NCBI GenBank assembly: GCA_958450325.1
Contig: OY288243.1
Span: 64,464,606 to 64,528,605 of the forward strand
Source of the DNA: Agrostemma githago
Taxonomy: Eukaryota; Streptophyta; Magnoliopsida; Caryophyllales; Caryophyllaceae
Length of the DNA: 64,000 nucleotides
Direction of reading: 5' to 3'
Position 1 is the stretch's first letter. Every line of letters begins with the position of its first letter. The position numbers and the translations under genes were made by a program. The notes below the pieces were generated by a model. It was not told the DNA's origin. It searched no databases and was given only the letters and a program-made list of their open reading frames with translations. This document shows, piece by piece, positions 24,901 through 35,689 of the stretch.

Positions 24901-25609
24901 CCACTGCCATTGTCACTCCCTGTGGAAAGCTTCCACTTATATTATACTCCCTCCTAGTTTTTTTTATCTTCCCTCTTTCCTTTTTGGCACTAGTTTAACA
25001 ATCTTCCCTCTTTCCATTTTTGGATTGTACTTTAATCATTTCTTTATTCTTCCTTCAATTCTTTATTATTTCTTTTACTCACAAACCCCACCATATTTCT
25101 ACTTTATACCCCACATTTTCTCACTTTAATCAATTCTTTATTCTCTTCTTAATATTTGTGCCAAAAAAAAAGAGGGAGGATATAAAGAACTAGGAGGGAG
25201 TAGTTATCTTCACATATGAATGAATAAAAAGGTGGAGACTCGGAGGGAGTACGTTATAGTATCTACAATCTTCTCGCTGATGCCATTCTATATATAAATG
25301 CAGTGTGCGGTTAACTACTGCTCGGAGTCGATCCCAAATGGAATTGGATTTGGAGGGCGGGTTCATCATTTTGGCCTCTTTGTCTCAGCCAGCTTTGATG
25401 CGGGCCAAACTTTCGAGTGTACCACATTTGGAAGTCCTTGCCTCTCAAAATCAAACAGGATATGCCCCGAAACAATCGAATGCTGGAGCGTTTTTCCAAA
25501 AGAAGTGCAGCAAAAGAGCAACACTGCTCTCAAAGGTACCGTATTGGAAAGGTTCAAGGAAGACCGCAACATGCTTAATTTGGTCGGACTTGCAAATTCC
25601 AGTGAGTAG
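15985..25609 (+). CDS. EF-hand and TLDc domain protein, seven exons, 415 residues
   Basis: Coding exons are 15985-16140, 16239-16343, 16443-16528, 16916-17148, 22693-22870, 23501-23684 and 25304-25609. All junctions are GT-AG and the sum is 1248 bases with a TAG stop. The protein starts MGNSQA, a possible N-myristoylation signal. An EF-hand-like loop lies at residues 107-118 (DVNDDGRVSRSD), in a calcium-binding arrangement except for D at position 12. The TLDc domain fills the C-terminal half (about 210-390), with words SEYAWLIGGLL, LLIIKDKEGYVYGGYAS and GIGFGG. TLDc proteins are linked to oxidative-stress resistance and, in animals, to V-ATPase regulation; the role of this plant subgroup is not settled. 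The start was chosen because the upstream in-frame codon is TTG and MGNS is typical of this subgroup. Intron 4 is 5.5 kb owing to transposon insertions, yet no exon is damaged. Confidence 0.93.
18217..18535. mobile_element. Tourist-type MITE, intact copy
   Basis: It begins GGGCTCGCTTGGGATG and ends CATCCCAAGCGAGCCC. The long inverted repeats continue for some 65 bp (GAAGCTAAAATGAACTAG on the left, its complement on the right). TAA flanks both ends, the three-base target duplication of PIF/Harbinger elements. The same family is found at 27737-31398. Confidence 0.88.
18738..18949. mobile_element. Small Stowaway-like MITE
   Basis: The left end CTCCCTCTATTACTTTATATAAG and the right end, which carries the complement of TTACTAAATATAAG and ends in GGAGAGAG, form imperfect terminal inverted repeats. 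Adjacent TA dinucleotides fit a target duplication. Confidence 0.6.
19644..20646. mobile_element. Stowaway-like MITE split by a later insertion
   Basis: The left end CTCCCTCCGGTCA matches, in reverse, the right end around 19921-19931 and 20636-20646 (ACCGGAGGTAG). Almost all of the element lies left of 19931. Its last bases have been duplicated and pushed to 20636 by the inserted element. Confidence 0.7.
19932..20635. mobile_element. Non-autonomous element with 10-bp target duplication (Mutator-like size)
   Basis: The ten bases ACCGGAGGTA occur perfectly at 19922-19931 and 20636-20645. Between them the element starts GGGATGACAACGGGCC and ends with the complement of ATGGATGGCAGCGGG. Both ends carry clusters of GGGTCTGGGTCGGG and its complement, while the middle is AT-rich. 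A 9-10 base duplication suggests a MULE-type transposase. No coding capacity is seen. Confidence 0.75.
23049..23229. mobile_element. Small inverted-repeat element in TLDc intron 5
   Basis: The left end GTTGCTCGGACTC and the right end (complement of GTTACTCCGACTC) match at 11 of 13 bases, and GTGTCCAAGTGTC / GGACACGGG words lie inside. It resembles a widespread plant foldback family rich in GGACACGG-type words. Confidence 0.55.
24946..25201. mobile_element. Stowaway-like MITE in TLDc intron 6
   Basis: The left end CTCCCTCCTAGTTTTTTTTATC is mirrored by GATATAAAGAACTAGGAGGGAG on the right, next to TA. The inside is low-complexity TTCCCTCTTTCC sequence. Left of it (24180-24915) lies another possible element, bounded by GGAGCGGATTTAGG and GGGTCCGCCACTG, whose ends I could not fix. 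Confidence 0.7.
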
Positions 25610-26137
25610 TAAAGTAAAGACGGCAGGATCATAATTCGTAAATCATGTAATTTATGGAGTTGTTTTCCTTTTTGCTCTTCCCTCTTCCCTCTTCCCTTTC
25701 TAGCTTTTGGCCACCTTTTTGTTGCCGTGCATATTGTTGGGACGGTTATGTAGACTGTAGTCCTATGTATCAGACGACATTTGTGTATATCAATAATAAG
25801 CAAAGATGACTGTATTGTGAATTTGTGATGGTTCAGTTAATGAATCATGGTACTTGTTTGACTCAGTGCAAAATTGAACGATTAAGCTTTAAAAAACTAC
25901 TTCATCCATTCCACTATGATGTTCACGCTTTCATAAAAGGAAATTTCAATATCTTCTTCGTATTAGTGCACCATCGTTATCCACTTCCATATTTACAATT
26001 GTGCCATGTTAATTTAGTTGAACCAACTTAAAGTAAGTAGTAACTTAAAGTACATATCAACCTATCACTTTGTATATAGAGTACAAAAAAAGGATATTTT
26101 AAAGGGGATGTACAAATGCGGAGCAAATCAAATTTAG
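25610..26137. other. Intergenic: TLDc 3' end to copia element
   Basis: It holds the 3' UTR and downstream flank of the TLDc gene. No gene or repeat with clear borders is seen. The last five bases before the copia LTR (26138-26142, CGGTC) are its target duplication. Confidence 0.6.
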
Positions 26138-26142
26138 CGGTC

Positions 26143-26408
26143 TATGAAATGGAGCAGCTCAAGTGATCTCCATTGTTGAACCTTTACTCGATGTATGACA
26201 AAGCGATGTAAATAAAAGTGTATTGTATTGATTATTGAATCAGTTACATTAGTCTGTTAATTATGTATGTATATATACAAGCTTATATGTTAAGCTGACT
26301 CACAATTCTGTTACAAGAGGATAAGGATGATGGGGAAGTTAGTTATGTTGAGGTGGCGATGACTATGCTGGTGGTTAAGCTTGATACTCAATGCTCACTA
26401 CTCCAATA
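26143..26408 (-). repeat. 3' LTR of the copia element
   Basis: 266 bp. Compared with the other LTR I count about a dozen base differences and a 5-bp indel. The plus-strand ends are TATGAAATGG and CTCCAATA. Confidence 0.95.
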
Positions 26409-26418
26409 TTTCCATCTC
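26409..26418 (-). other. Polypurine tract of the copia element
   Basis: On the minus strand GAGATGGAAA lies immediately before the 3' LTR, the position expected for the plus-strand primer. Confidence 0.65.
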
Positions 26419-26426
26419 AAACTGGA

Positions 26427-27733
26427 CTACCAGCTAGAAATTTCATACCCAACAACTCTGCTAAGAAAATGATGTTGTTGTGCTCCCAACGCTTTAGTCA
26501 TCAAGTCTGCAGGCTGCATATTTGAGCTAACATGTTGAGTAATTAGAAACCCCTCTTGCAACATGTCTCTTACATAATGACAATCAATTTCCAAGTGTTT
26601 AGTTTTTTTATGGAACACTGGATTTTGTGCAATATGCTGGGCTGCCTTATTATCACAGCACAGCACAACACTGCTGGTTTTGGTACCATTACTCCCAGAT
26701 CAGCCAACAATCTTTCCAACCAAACCAGCTCACTTGTTGTGTATGACATATATACACCTATACTCTGCTTCTGTAGTGCTTTTGCTAACTGTGTTTTGCT
26801 TTTTTGTTTTCCATGATATCAAAGCATTTCCTAAGAATACACAGTATCCACTTAAAGATCTGCGAGAGAATGCACATTTTACCCAATCTGAGTCACTATA
26901 CCCTTTGAGGGTTAGATCAGATTTTGCAGGGTAGAATAGACCAGCATTCAGAGAATGCCTTAAGTATCTTACTACATGTATCCCAACAAAGGAGGTGTGG
27001 TTTCCTTGGCTGAGTGACAAATTGACTTAAATGTTGAACAACATATGACACATCAGGCCTGCTTAAGTTTAAGTACAAGAGTCTTCCCACCAATCTTCTA
27101 TATCTTCCAGGATCTGGTAGAAGTTCTCCATCATCAGTGCTGAGTTTAAGTCCCTGGGGAAGTGAAAAACTTGTCTTTGCACATTCTTCCATTCCTAGGT
27201 CTCTAAATATATCAAGGATATATTTCCTTTGATTGATAATGATTCCTGTCTCATTTCTAGCTATCTCAAGACCTAAGAAATATCTCATATGTCCCAAGTC
27301 CTTTATGGTAAAGGTCTGATCCAAACCATTCTTCACCTGCTGAATTGCTGTCAGGCTACTTCCAATGAGTAGCACAATATCAGCATATACCAAAGCCACC
27401 AAAAAATCTTCAGTCGATGGGTCTCCTTTGGTAAACAAGGAATAATCTTGCCTGGATCTTTTGAAACCCAATCCTTGCAGATATTTTGTTAACTCTATGT
27501 TCCATTGCCTGGAAGCCTGTTTAAGTCCATATAAAGACCTCAACAGCTTCCAAACCTGGCCTTTCCTGTATGATTTATCCCTGTGGTGGTGTCATGTAGA
27601 CTTCTTCATCCAGATATCCGTGTAAAAAAACATTATTTATGTCTAACTGGTGAAGTATCCACCCCTTTGCTGCTGCTAAAGCAATCAATGCTCTTACAGT
27701 TGCTAGTTTGGCCACGGGAGAAAAAGTGCGTTA
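26427..27733 (-). pseudogene. Copia pol, C-terminal part: reverse transcriptase and RNase H
   Basis: Reading starts right after the MITE with FSPVAKLATVRALIALAAAKG and LDINNVFLHGYLDEEVYM. It continues after a break with MRSLYGLKQASRQWN, then YADIVLLIGSS, then FLGLEIARN and YILDIFRDLGM. RNase H follows with SDSDWVKCAFSRRSLSGYC, KSTTEAEYR and the CDNKAAQHIAQNP box. The usual active-site box is YVDD-like; here it reads YADI, losing one catalytic aspartate. Frame changes occur near 27560, 26940 and 26700. Family assignment is secure; the gene is dead. Confidence 0.9.
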
Positions 27734-27913
27734 TTATGGCTCGCTTGGAATGGGGGTAATTATTCCGGGGGTAATAGAGCAAAAATGAACTAGAAAATGA
27801 CGGAAAGTAGTGATGATACTAAGCGGAAATTGAGAAAATTAAGGAAATCTAACTTATTTGGGGGGCGAATTATTACTCCCCTCTCCCCCCAAGTAATGCA
27901 TTACTCCCCAATG

Positions 27914-30839
27914 TGTAATCCCCTATAAATTCTAATGCAATACAGTGGCGGAAGCACTGTAGATTTGGGATTAAAACATACTGATGTTCTATACTTTACA
28001 AAAAGAACGGTCAGTCAATACAAAGGTCACTTTTTACAAAATGGCTAAGATAAAAATTCTCCAAATGGGATTAAAAATCCATAAATAAACATAACTCAAG
28101 CGGAGTAGGATCCAGCCACAATTCAGTGGGGAGCAACTCAGGCAGTTCTCCCAGCCACATTACATAATATTAAAGTATAATTACTATTATATCAAAATAG
28201 TTGAAAATGGAAAACATTTAAAATGATACGGTAAAATACTTCAAAATGATTGTCAACCTGCAAATCAATGTCAATCAATAATAACGTTATGGAAATCAAT
28301 CAGTGTAACGGAATAGACTTTCACTAGGATCATACTAAACTAGGTTCGAGAATTCAGTCAAAACAAATTAGACTTCAGTCTCTAACTAGGCAACTCAACT
28401 ATAACAGGACTGCGTGCAGCGAGGTCCTGGCTTAAGTAATGTACACCCCTCCTGGACACCAACCGTAATCCAGTTCAACCCGACGGCGACTTACACGATG
28501 CGATATCTAAGTTTAAGATCAAAATATACACACTCCTGAACACAAAGCATGCTCAGTTCAACGACCAATGTGTCTCAACATAGACACACTAGCTTTATAG
28601 TTGATGGCAAAACGTATAACCGAGACTGTATTACTCTACCCGTACACTTGTTCTTATCCCATAACTCCAAAACAAATTCATTGTCGTAATTCGATAGGAT
28701 TATCAAAACGTTCTTAAAAGAAAACTTTCCAATTTGGGAAACTTTCTTCAAATATTAATTTTCTAAAATAGATAATATTATAATTAGAATTCATTCAACA
28801 TTTGGGTTATATAAAATAGTTAATATTAGGCCTCGAGACATAAACATTATACTTATTTTATAAATATATATATATATATTTAACGATTAAAAGTCAATGA
28901 AAGTCAAAATCATAATTATTTCCCAAAAGGTTGAAATACAAGTAATTAAAGTATTAAATTATAAATTTACAGATTTTCCGAAATAGCACTGTCTTACTAT
29001 AAAATTCATAATTAAATCATCAAAAATCAAAATAAAGTAAGATCAGTGGGGTTGAAAACTTTAAAATCTTAGCTAAAACTTTTATTTCTGGAGTAAATCC
29101 AAATTTCAAACATAACAAAGGTTTTTCCTTGTACTTTCACAAACTGACAGAATTCGACACCCGATTGTATCTCATTAATAAAATACGTTTAAAAATTGAT
29201 TTTGAAGAAAAACCAATTGGGAACATTAAGTAGACTTTTAAAGTTTAGGTACATAAATTACCCAGAATAAATTCAAAATTTATAAAAGGTTTTAAATTAG
29301 GTTTTACAAAAATGAACAGATTCGCGGACTAATCCGACGTCTGTTGGTAAACAATTTATTGTGACCAAAATAATTCGAATTATTGTACGAAATTTAAAAG
29401 ACATAAACTAGACTTAAAATAAACTATAGTCTCTTTTCAAAGTTTTCGAAAATAAAATATTTAAACAGGAGAAATAAATCGTATAAAAACAATAACAGAT
29501 TTCAAAACATGCTGTAACTTTGTTAAAAACAATAAAACTTTCAATTTGATCATTTATATTAAAAACACAAAAATTAAGAAATTAATTCTTATTTATACGT
29601 TTTAGTCTTGGCCTTAATATAATTTTAGAAGATTCGAAACATATTGTCATAATATAGTTCAAACACGTTTACTAGTATAAGAATTCGATTTTAAAACGAT
29701 ACTACAAGCAACTAAAACATATATATCATGCAATACCGAGTCATGTCATCATGTGTTACCTTCGTTGGGATCCGAGTCAATTATAATAATCGCCTACATC
29801 GAAATTAGCACGATAGCCTATGAAACAATTAAACATATGGTGGTATTAGAACCATATAAGTTAATAAAAAGAGGGAAACGAAATGGGGAATAAGAGTAAT
29901 TAAATTACCCTCGCAATTGGAATGAATAAGGGACGAATTAGGTTCGAATTAATGAACGAGATAGGCTGGAAAAGGGGTGCTTATACGACGAATAACAGCA
30001 GAAATCACAGCAGCAGTGACGATCCGAAAAATCAGTCCCGAACAGCAACAACACACATGACAGCAGCAACAGCGGTGTAGCAGCAGAACAGGACAGCAGC
30101 AGCTAGCATCCGCAACAATCCGAAACAACAATAGCAGCGAGAATCAGTAACAGATCAGCGAAGAAGAATGAAGAAGAGAATAGTAAGAAGAAACTAACAG
30201 AAGCAGCAGTACGACAACCATCAGCAACAAACAGCAGTTGCGAGCGGTAACCACAATAATAGCAACACAAAATCGACATCGACGATCAACAACTAGCCAC
30301 CTCTGAACAGCAGCAGCAACAGCAGCAGTACGTCGGGTTTCTTGCACAATCTTCTGAACAAAACAAAGAGTTGAATTGGCACGAGCAGCAACGGTGCGCC
30401 GCAAGATCAGATCAACCACAACGCGGACTGACAGCAATAAACCACAGCATCTTCACGTAGGAACACCAGCAGGACAGCAAGAGCAGGAGAGGAAGTAATA
30501 CGTAAAGTGGGATGATGCAAAAAGGGAGAGTTGTACGTGAAGTGGGTAAATCAACTGATATGGAGAGATTATGGCAGAAATTGGGATCAATAAGTTTAGA
30601 GGAGAAGTCGAGTAGAAATAGGATAGGAAATTTGACCTGTGACCAAAATAAATCAAATAAAATATCTAGTGAAGGAGAAGATCAGCAGGAATTACGTACG
30701 TATTGGGCTCGATTCGGGTTCAAAAATAATTTACGGGTTGACCGAAAACCGTTTGTAAAATAAATAATGGATTTACGAAGAAATCGGATTAAAATCGTGT
30801 TAGAAAGAATTACACCCAAACTTCGAGACGATCTAAAAA

Positions 30840-30873
<34 letters not shown>

Positions 30874-31265
30874 TTATAAAATCAAATATTTGGGTCAGAT
30901 TCGAAGTTGATAAAAATAATTAGACGACTCGAGAAATCAAATGGACCAATCTCGAGTTTAAACAATTGTTGGTAAAGAAATAAGCTTTCTTGACGGATAA
31001 ATAGTTTCCAACGAAATGAATTAAATTGATTTCTCGAAAGCAAAATGATAACTATTTGACGAAAGTTTAATAAAATGATTTCTCGAGGAAATAATAAAAT
31101 GTTTTAACGAGTTTTGAGTTGAAAATAAAAATTCGAGCTAAAATAAAGATTTCACAAATTAAGACGAAGTCAAAGTAAATCCGATAAAATTAAGGACCAC
31201 GAGTTAGTTTGTAAACAAAATAAAATATGAATACGAATTCATTTATAAAAATTAGGGGTGTTACA
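27914..31265 (-). mobile_element. Probable solo LTR (chromovirus-like) inside the MITE
   Basis: The insert is bounded by TGTAATCCCC on the left and, read on the minus strand, by TGTAACACCCC on the right, so it has TG...CA ends in either direction. The TGTAACACCCC start is typical of gypsy chromovirus LTRs. It has no long open frame. Contents include CAG-type trinucleotide runs (about 29990-30330) and an ATT run at 30838-30872. No clear 5-bp target duplication is visible (flanks CAATG and ATTAG), which weakens the call. It could instead be a non-autonomous DNA element. Confidence 0.45.
30838..30872. repeat. ATT microsatellite
   Basis: An uninterrupted run of about eleven ATT units follows AAATATT. 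Confidence 0.9.
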
Positions 31266-31401
31266 ATTAGGGTAATTATTCCCCTTCATATCCCTTTTAC
31301 ACCATCAAATGTCACAACCAAGCAACAAGCTCATTCATTTTTAGTTCATTTTTGCTCTATTACCCCCGGAATAATTACCCCTCATTCCAAGTGAGCCTTT
31401 A

Positions 31402-31927
31402 GTCTTTATCTTTCACTTGATTATATCCTTTTGCCACCAACCTAGCCTTAAATCTTTCCACAGAACCATCAGGTCCATGCTTGACCTTATGCACCAACTT
31501 TGAGCCTATAGCTTTCTTCTCTTGAGGTAAGTCTGTCATGATCCAGGTCGCATTAGTGTCAAGTGCATCCAGCTCCTTTTGCATAGCTTCCACCCATCTT
31601 GAGTCTGTACATGCTTGCTCATAGAACGATGGCTCATGTTCAGTTAACACATGATTGAGTGAAGCCAGATAATCAGGATCAAACATCACTAGACCACTCA
31701 TGATTTCTGTGTTGAGTGCAGAATGATACTCTGCAAGTCTGACAGAAGAAGTTCTCACCCTGATAGACCTTCTCAATAAGGGGGTAATGGTTGATTGTTT
31801 AATATTTCCAGGGCTCTGTTCTCTTTAGTGGATTCAGAGGAGGATATAACCTTTCCATTAATCCCTTCATTTGGTTGCTCCTCAACTGGTTGATCAGGAG
31901 ATATAACCTCTCTGGATGACCTAGGAC
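31402..31927 (-). pseudogene. Copia pol, N-terminal part of reverse transcriptase
   Basis: Reads GPRSSREVISPDQPVEEQ, then after a frame change the usual copia linker and reverse-transcriptase start: SFYEQACTDSRWVEAMQKEL, NATWIMTDLPQEKKAIGSK and FKARLVAKGYNQ. The next codons lie beyond the MITE at 27733. The start is cut by the hAT-like insert at 31928. Confidence 0.88.
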
Positions 31928-33265
31928 CTAGGTTGCACAGACACGAACACGGACACGGACACAGAGACGTATCGGACACGGGACACGGCGTTCGAAAATT
32001 TATAGGACACGAACACGGTAGAAAAAAAATCAATATACATATTTAAACAAAGAAAATTTGAAGATTTTTATACCTAAAATATAGATTTGGTTACGTAAAC
32101 TATCACAATTATCGTAAAATAACAAAACAAAACTTAAAGTCTTATAAACTCGAAGTTAAAATCAAATCTTAAAAAGCTCAAACAGTTATACTACTGTAAT
32201 ATAATAATTAATTAAGGGTGGTACTTTTGTATATTTTAGCATTACTCAATCATACCTCAAAATTATTATCTACCCCTCTCATTTTCTCCTTCCACCTAAG
32301 TTTTTAGAGAGGAAAAAAAATACAAAATTCAATTGCATCAATTAGGGTTCTTCAAAAAGTTCTAATTTGCGATGATTCAAGTACAAATTGAGGTCGTGGA
32401 TTTCAAATTCAATCGCACCAATTAGGTTCTTCGAAAAAGTCCTAATTTTCGAGATCAATAATTTCAAATCAATTGCACCAATAAAGTTTTTCCGAAAAGT
32501 CCTATTTGCGATATATACCAATTAGGGTTTGCGGAAAAGTTCGAGCTTGCGATTAACTTCAGATCAATTGCACCAATTAGGGTCATTCGAAAAAGTCCTA
32601 ATCTGCGATTAGCCGATTATACAAATAGAAATTGAGATCAGAGAATGACAACAAGAACCGTAGATAATTAATTAACTTTGATTAACCCTGATTTACAATG
32701 ATTTTCAATTAAAATTACTACTCCGTATATTATAAAATATCAATTACCAAACTATGTTTTATTGTGAATTCACAAATAATGATTGATCGATAAATAGAAT
32801 TGACGAGGTTTAAGTAAAAACAATTGAAGAAAAAATTGATCTAGAATATGATAAAAACAATGAAGGTTTCTTAAGAATAATATTGGTAAGTTTAGGAAAT
32901 TTTAAGGAGGATTGAGTAACGCGCAAGTATGAAAAAGTAATTCCGTTAATTAATTATTTAGTATTAAGTAGAACGTTTATAGTATCTAGTAACCCCTATA
33001 AACATATAATATTGTTGTTTTATTAAAGTCACAAATTCATAAACAACGCTAAGTGTGTCCGATGACTCTCTAAATAGTATGAATCATGGCCGACACGTCT
33101 CAAAATAACATAAAACGTGTCCGACACGTCTCTAAATAAATTAAAAAAACCGGACACGATTTTTCAGGTGTCCGAGACGTATTGTCGTGTGTCCGACGTG
33201 TGTCGGTGTCCGACACGGGTGTCCAACACGACACGACGGGTTGGAGGAGTGTCCGTGCAACCTAG
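31928..33265. mobile_element. hAT-like non-autonomous element inside copia
   Basis: Ends are CTAGGTTGCACAGACAC and the complement of CTAGGTTGCACGGACAC. The eight flanking bases are CCTAGGAC on the left and CTTAGGAC on the right (7 of 8 match), as for hAT target duplications. Both ends are rich in GGACACGG / GTGTCCG words, and the middle has repeated GATCAATTGCACCAATTAGG-type phrases but no open frame. It interrupts copia between the words QNDSP and GPRSS. Confidence 0.78.
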
Positions 33266-33754
33266 CTTAGGACTGTCATTCTGATTAAGAATGGGATTGT
33301 CCAGAGTGTTATTTTCCAGGGTGTTATTGTGCAATCCTGTGGGTGTAGTCACATATGGTATAGCACCAGGATTAAGTAACAGATCAATGTTTAAATTGTC
33401 TGTTGCCTCATTCAGTGTTGGATGTTGTTTGTATGGGAAGATATTCTCCTTGAAAACATCTCTACTAGTAAACACTATGTGCTTGTCTAGGTCATATAGT
33501 TTATATCCCTTTTGTGTGTAGGGATAGCCTATAAAGCTAAGACACATCTTCTGGCTCTATACCCTAGCTTGTCTCTGAACCTAGCAGGAACAGTGGCATA
33601 GCAGAGTGTCCCAAAGACTTTTAAGTCACCATATTTGGGAGACTTATGAAACAAAAGTTCATATGGTGTCTTCCAATTGAGAAATGCTACTGGCATTCTA
33701 TTTATTAAGTGAGTAGCAGTCAAAAGACAATCACCCCAGAATTTCAAAGGCAGA
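33266..33754 (-). pseudogene. Copia pol, C-terminal part of integrase and linker
   Basis: Continues integrase after the CACTA insert: KFWGDCLLTATHLINRMP, TPYELLFHKSPKYGDLKVFG, then FIGYPYTQKGYKLYDLDKH and FTSRDVFKENIFPY. These are the standard copia words that follow the integrase core. A frame change lies near 33530. Confidence 0.9.
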
Positions 33755-33779
33755 TTACACTACTAAAAACAGCGGAAAT

Positions 33780-34650
33780 AGCGTCGGATAGATTGCGTCG
33801 GATTTTAAATCCGACGCAACTGGCGTAACTGTGTCGTATTGCGTCGGCTAATCCGATGCAACAACATTGCGTGGGACTAGCCGACGCTATCCGACTCCAT
33901 GATATAGGCGCCAATAAATTTGGGTTGGCGCCACTATGTCAAAGGATTTGCGTGGGATTAGCCGACGCAAGCAGACGCAATGTTAAATATTTGCGTCGGC
34001 TAATCCGATGCAGCCTGCGTCAAAATTAAAAAAATTAGTCAACAGAATTAATAGCGTTGCATCGGATTAGCCGACGCAACTTTTAATATTGCGTCTGATT
34101 ACGTCGGCTAATCCGATGCAGAGTGTGTCAAAATTTAAAAGATTTAGTCAACAGAATTAATAGCGTTGCATCGGATTAGCCGACGCAACTTTTAATATTG
34201 CGTCTGATTGCGTCGGCTAATCCGATGCAGAGTGTGTCAAAATTTAAAAGATTTAGTCAACAGAATTAATAGCGTTGCATCGGATTAGCCGACGCAACTT
34301 TTAATATTGCGTCTGATTGCGTCGGCTAATCCGATGCAGAGTGTGTCAAAATTTAAAAGATCTAGTCAACAGAATTAATAGCGTTGCATCGGATTAGCCG
34401 ACGCAACTTTTAATATTGCGTCTAGTTGCGTCGGCTAATCCGATGCAACATGTGTTTAAATAAAAACCAGAATTAAATGTTTTGCATCGGATTAGCCGAC
34501 GCAGACTTGAATATTGCGTTGGTCTGCGTCGGTTAATCCCACGCAACGTTTTTAAAATAAAAAAAAATATCGAGGTCTGCATCGGAATAGCCGACGCAAA
34601 CTTGAAATCTGCGTCGGTCTGCGTCGGCTATTCCGATGCAGCACCTGTTA
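33780..34650. repeat. Left subterminal repeat region of the CACTA element
   Basis: Contains many inverted copies of TTGCGTCGGCTAATCCGATGCA and its complement. From about 34037 to 34470 a unit of 108-109 bp is repeated about four times in tandem, each with AGTCAACAG and a pair of facing motifs. In related elements such arrays bind the element's own protein. Confidence 0.92.
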
Positions 34651-34679
34651 ATATAAAAAAAAAATATCGCGATTTATGT

Positions 34680-35121
34680 TCAGAACATAAACCGCTACCC
34701 CCAACTCTCAAAAAGGCGACGACGAAGAAGACGACGACGACGAAGAAGACGACGACGGCAACCGACGACCACACCGGCGACCACACCGGCGACTCCGGCG
34801 ACCCCCGTCCTACCCAGATCCGGCACCATCACCTTGTTCGATCCCCAAAAAAAACCGAAACCCTAAGTCTCATAAACCCAGATCCGGCGAACCCTGCCGG
34901 CGGCGACCCTAAATCCGGCGACCCTAAACCCTGAACCCCCGACAGACTTCGCCGGCGCACCCCCACCCCCACGCGCGACGATTTTCCCGGCGAAACCCCC
35001 CCCCCCCCCCACGCGCGACCCTGTCGGTGTACCGGAACCCGGCGAAGGCTTCCCCGACCCCCCGGCGTACTCTAACCCGACCCATCCCCGAAAAACCCTA
35101 ACCCGACCCCTCAAATCTCAG
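34680..35121 (+). promoter_or_regulatory. Putative transposase leader exon and promoter-proximal GC-rich region
   Basis: A sudden GC-rich, CpG-rich stretch with GACGACGAAGAAG repeats and a C13 run (about 34999-35011) lies between the subterminal repeats and an AT-rich zone. It ends at a good donor (CTCAG, then GTACG at 35122). I infer a noncoding first exon spliced over the trinucleotide array to the transposase exon at 37.7 kb. No start codon leads to a credible protein here. Confidence 0.35.
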
Positions 35122-35689
35122 GTACGCTGCTTACTGTTAGTTCAATTAGGTTAATGTTTTTATTAGTTTAATTAGTTTAATTTTACGTAATTAGTTCAAT
35201 TAGTTTACGGTTTAATTGTTAGTTTACGGTTTACTGTTTAATTTTTACTCAATTAGTTAAATTAATTAGATTAATTTTTACTTAATTTTAACTCAATTAG
35301 TTTACTAAACTGTTTTGATTAAGTTAGATTAATAATTAGTATAATAACTATGGTGATTAGATTATATGGTGATTATTTATGGTTAATTAGTTAATTAGAT
35401 TGTAGGGTGATTATGTTAATTAGGTTAGTTAGTTTAGTAATTAGGTTAATTAGTATATTAATTAGGTTAATTAGTATGTGAATTAGGTTAATTAGTATGT
35501 GAATTAGGTTAGATTTCGTTTTATTGTTAGACGGTAATTGTAGTATGTTAATTAGGTTAGTTAGTATGTTAATTAGGTATTAGTGATTATTGTATTAGGT
35601 TAGAAATTGTGTTATTAGATTAATAGTAGTAGTATGTACTAGTATAAGGAATTAGATTTGTTGAGATAGATGGTTAGTAGTATTAGTAG

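Larger units (their letters stand above)
27737..31398. mobile_element. Tourist-type MITE inside copia, split by a 3.35 kb insert
   Basis: It starts TGGCTCGCTTGGAATG and ends CATTCCAAGTGAGCCT, with TTA on both sides (27734-27736 and 31399-31401). The inverted repeats (GGGGGTAATAGAGCAAAAATGAACTAG and its complement near 31340) match the copy at 18217-18535. It sits in the reverse-transcriptase part of copia between the words VAKGYNQ and FSPVAKL. Without its own insert (27914-31265) the MITE would be about 310 bp, like the other copy. Confidence 0.88.

Noticed and set aside
30144..30437. 97-codon minus-strand frame with valine/alanine-rich sequence
   Set aside because: Product of a CAG-type trinucleotide run in an LTR-like insert; low complexity, no family match.
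34482..35114. Open frames in the GC-rich part of the CACTA element (150 and 83 codons)
   Set aside because: Composed of simple-repeat translation (KKTTTTKK, GGGG) and subterminal repeats; better explained as leader sequence.
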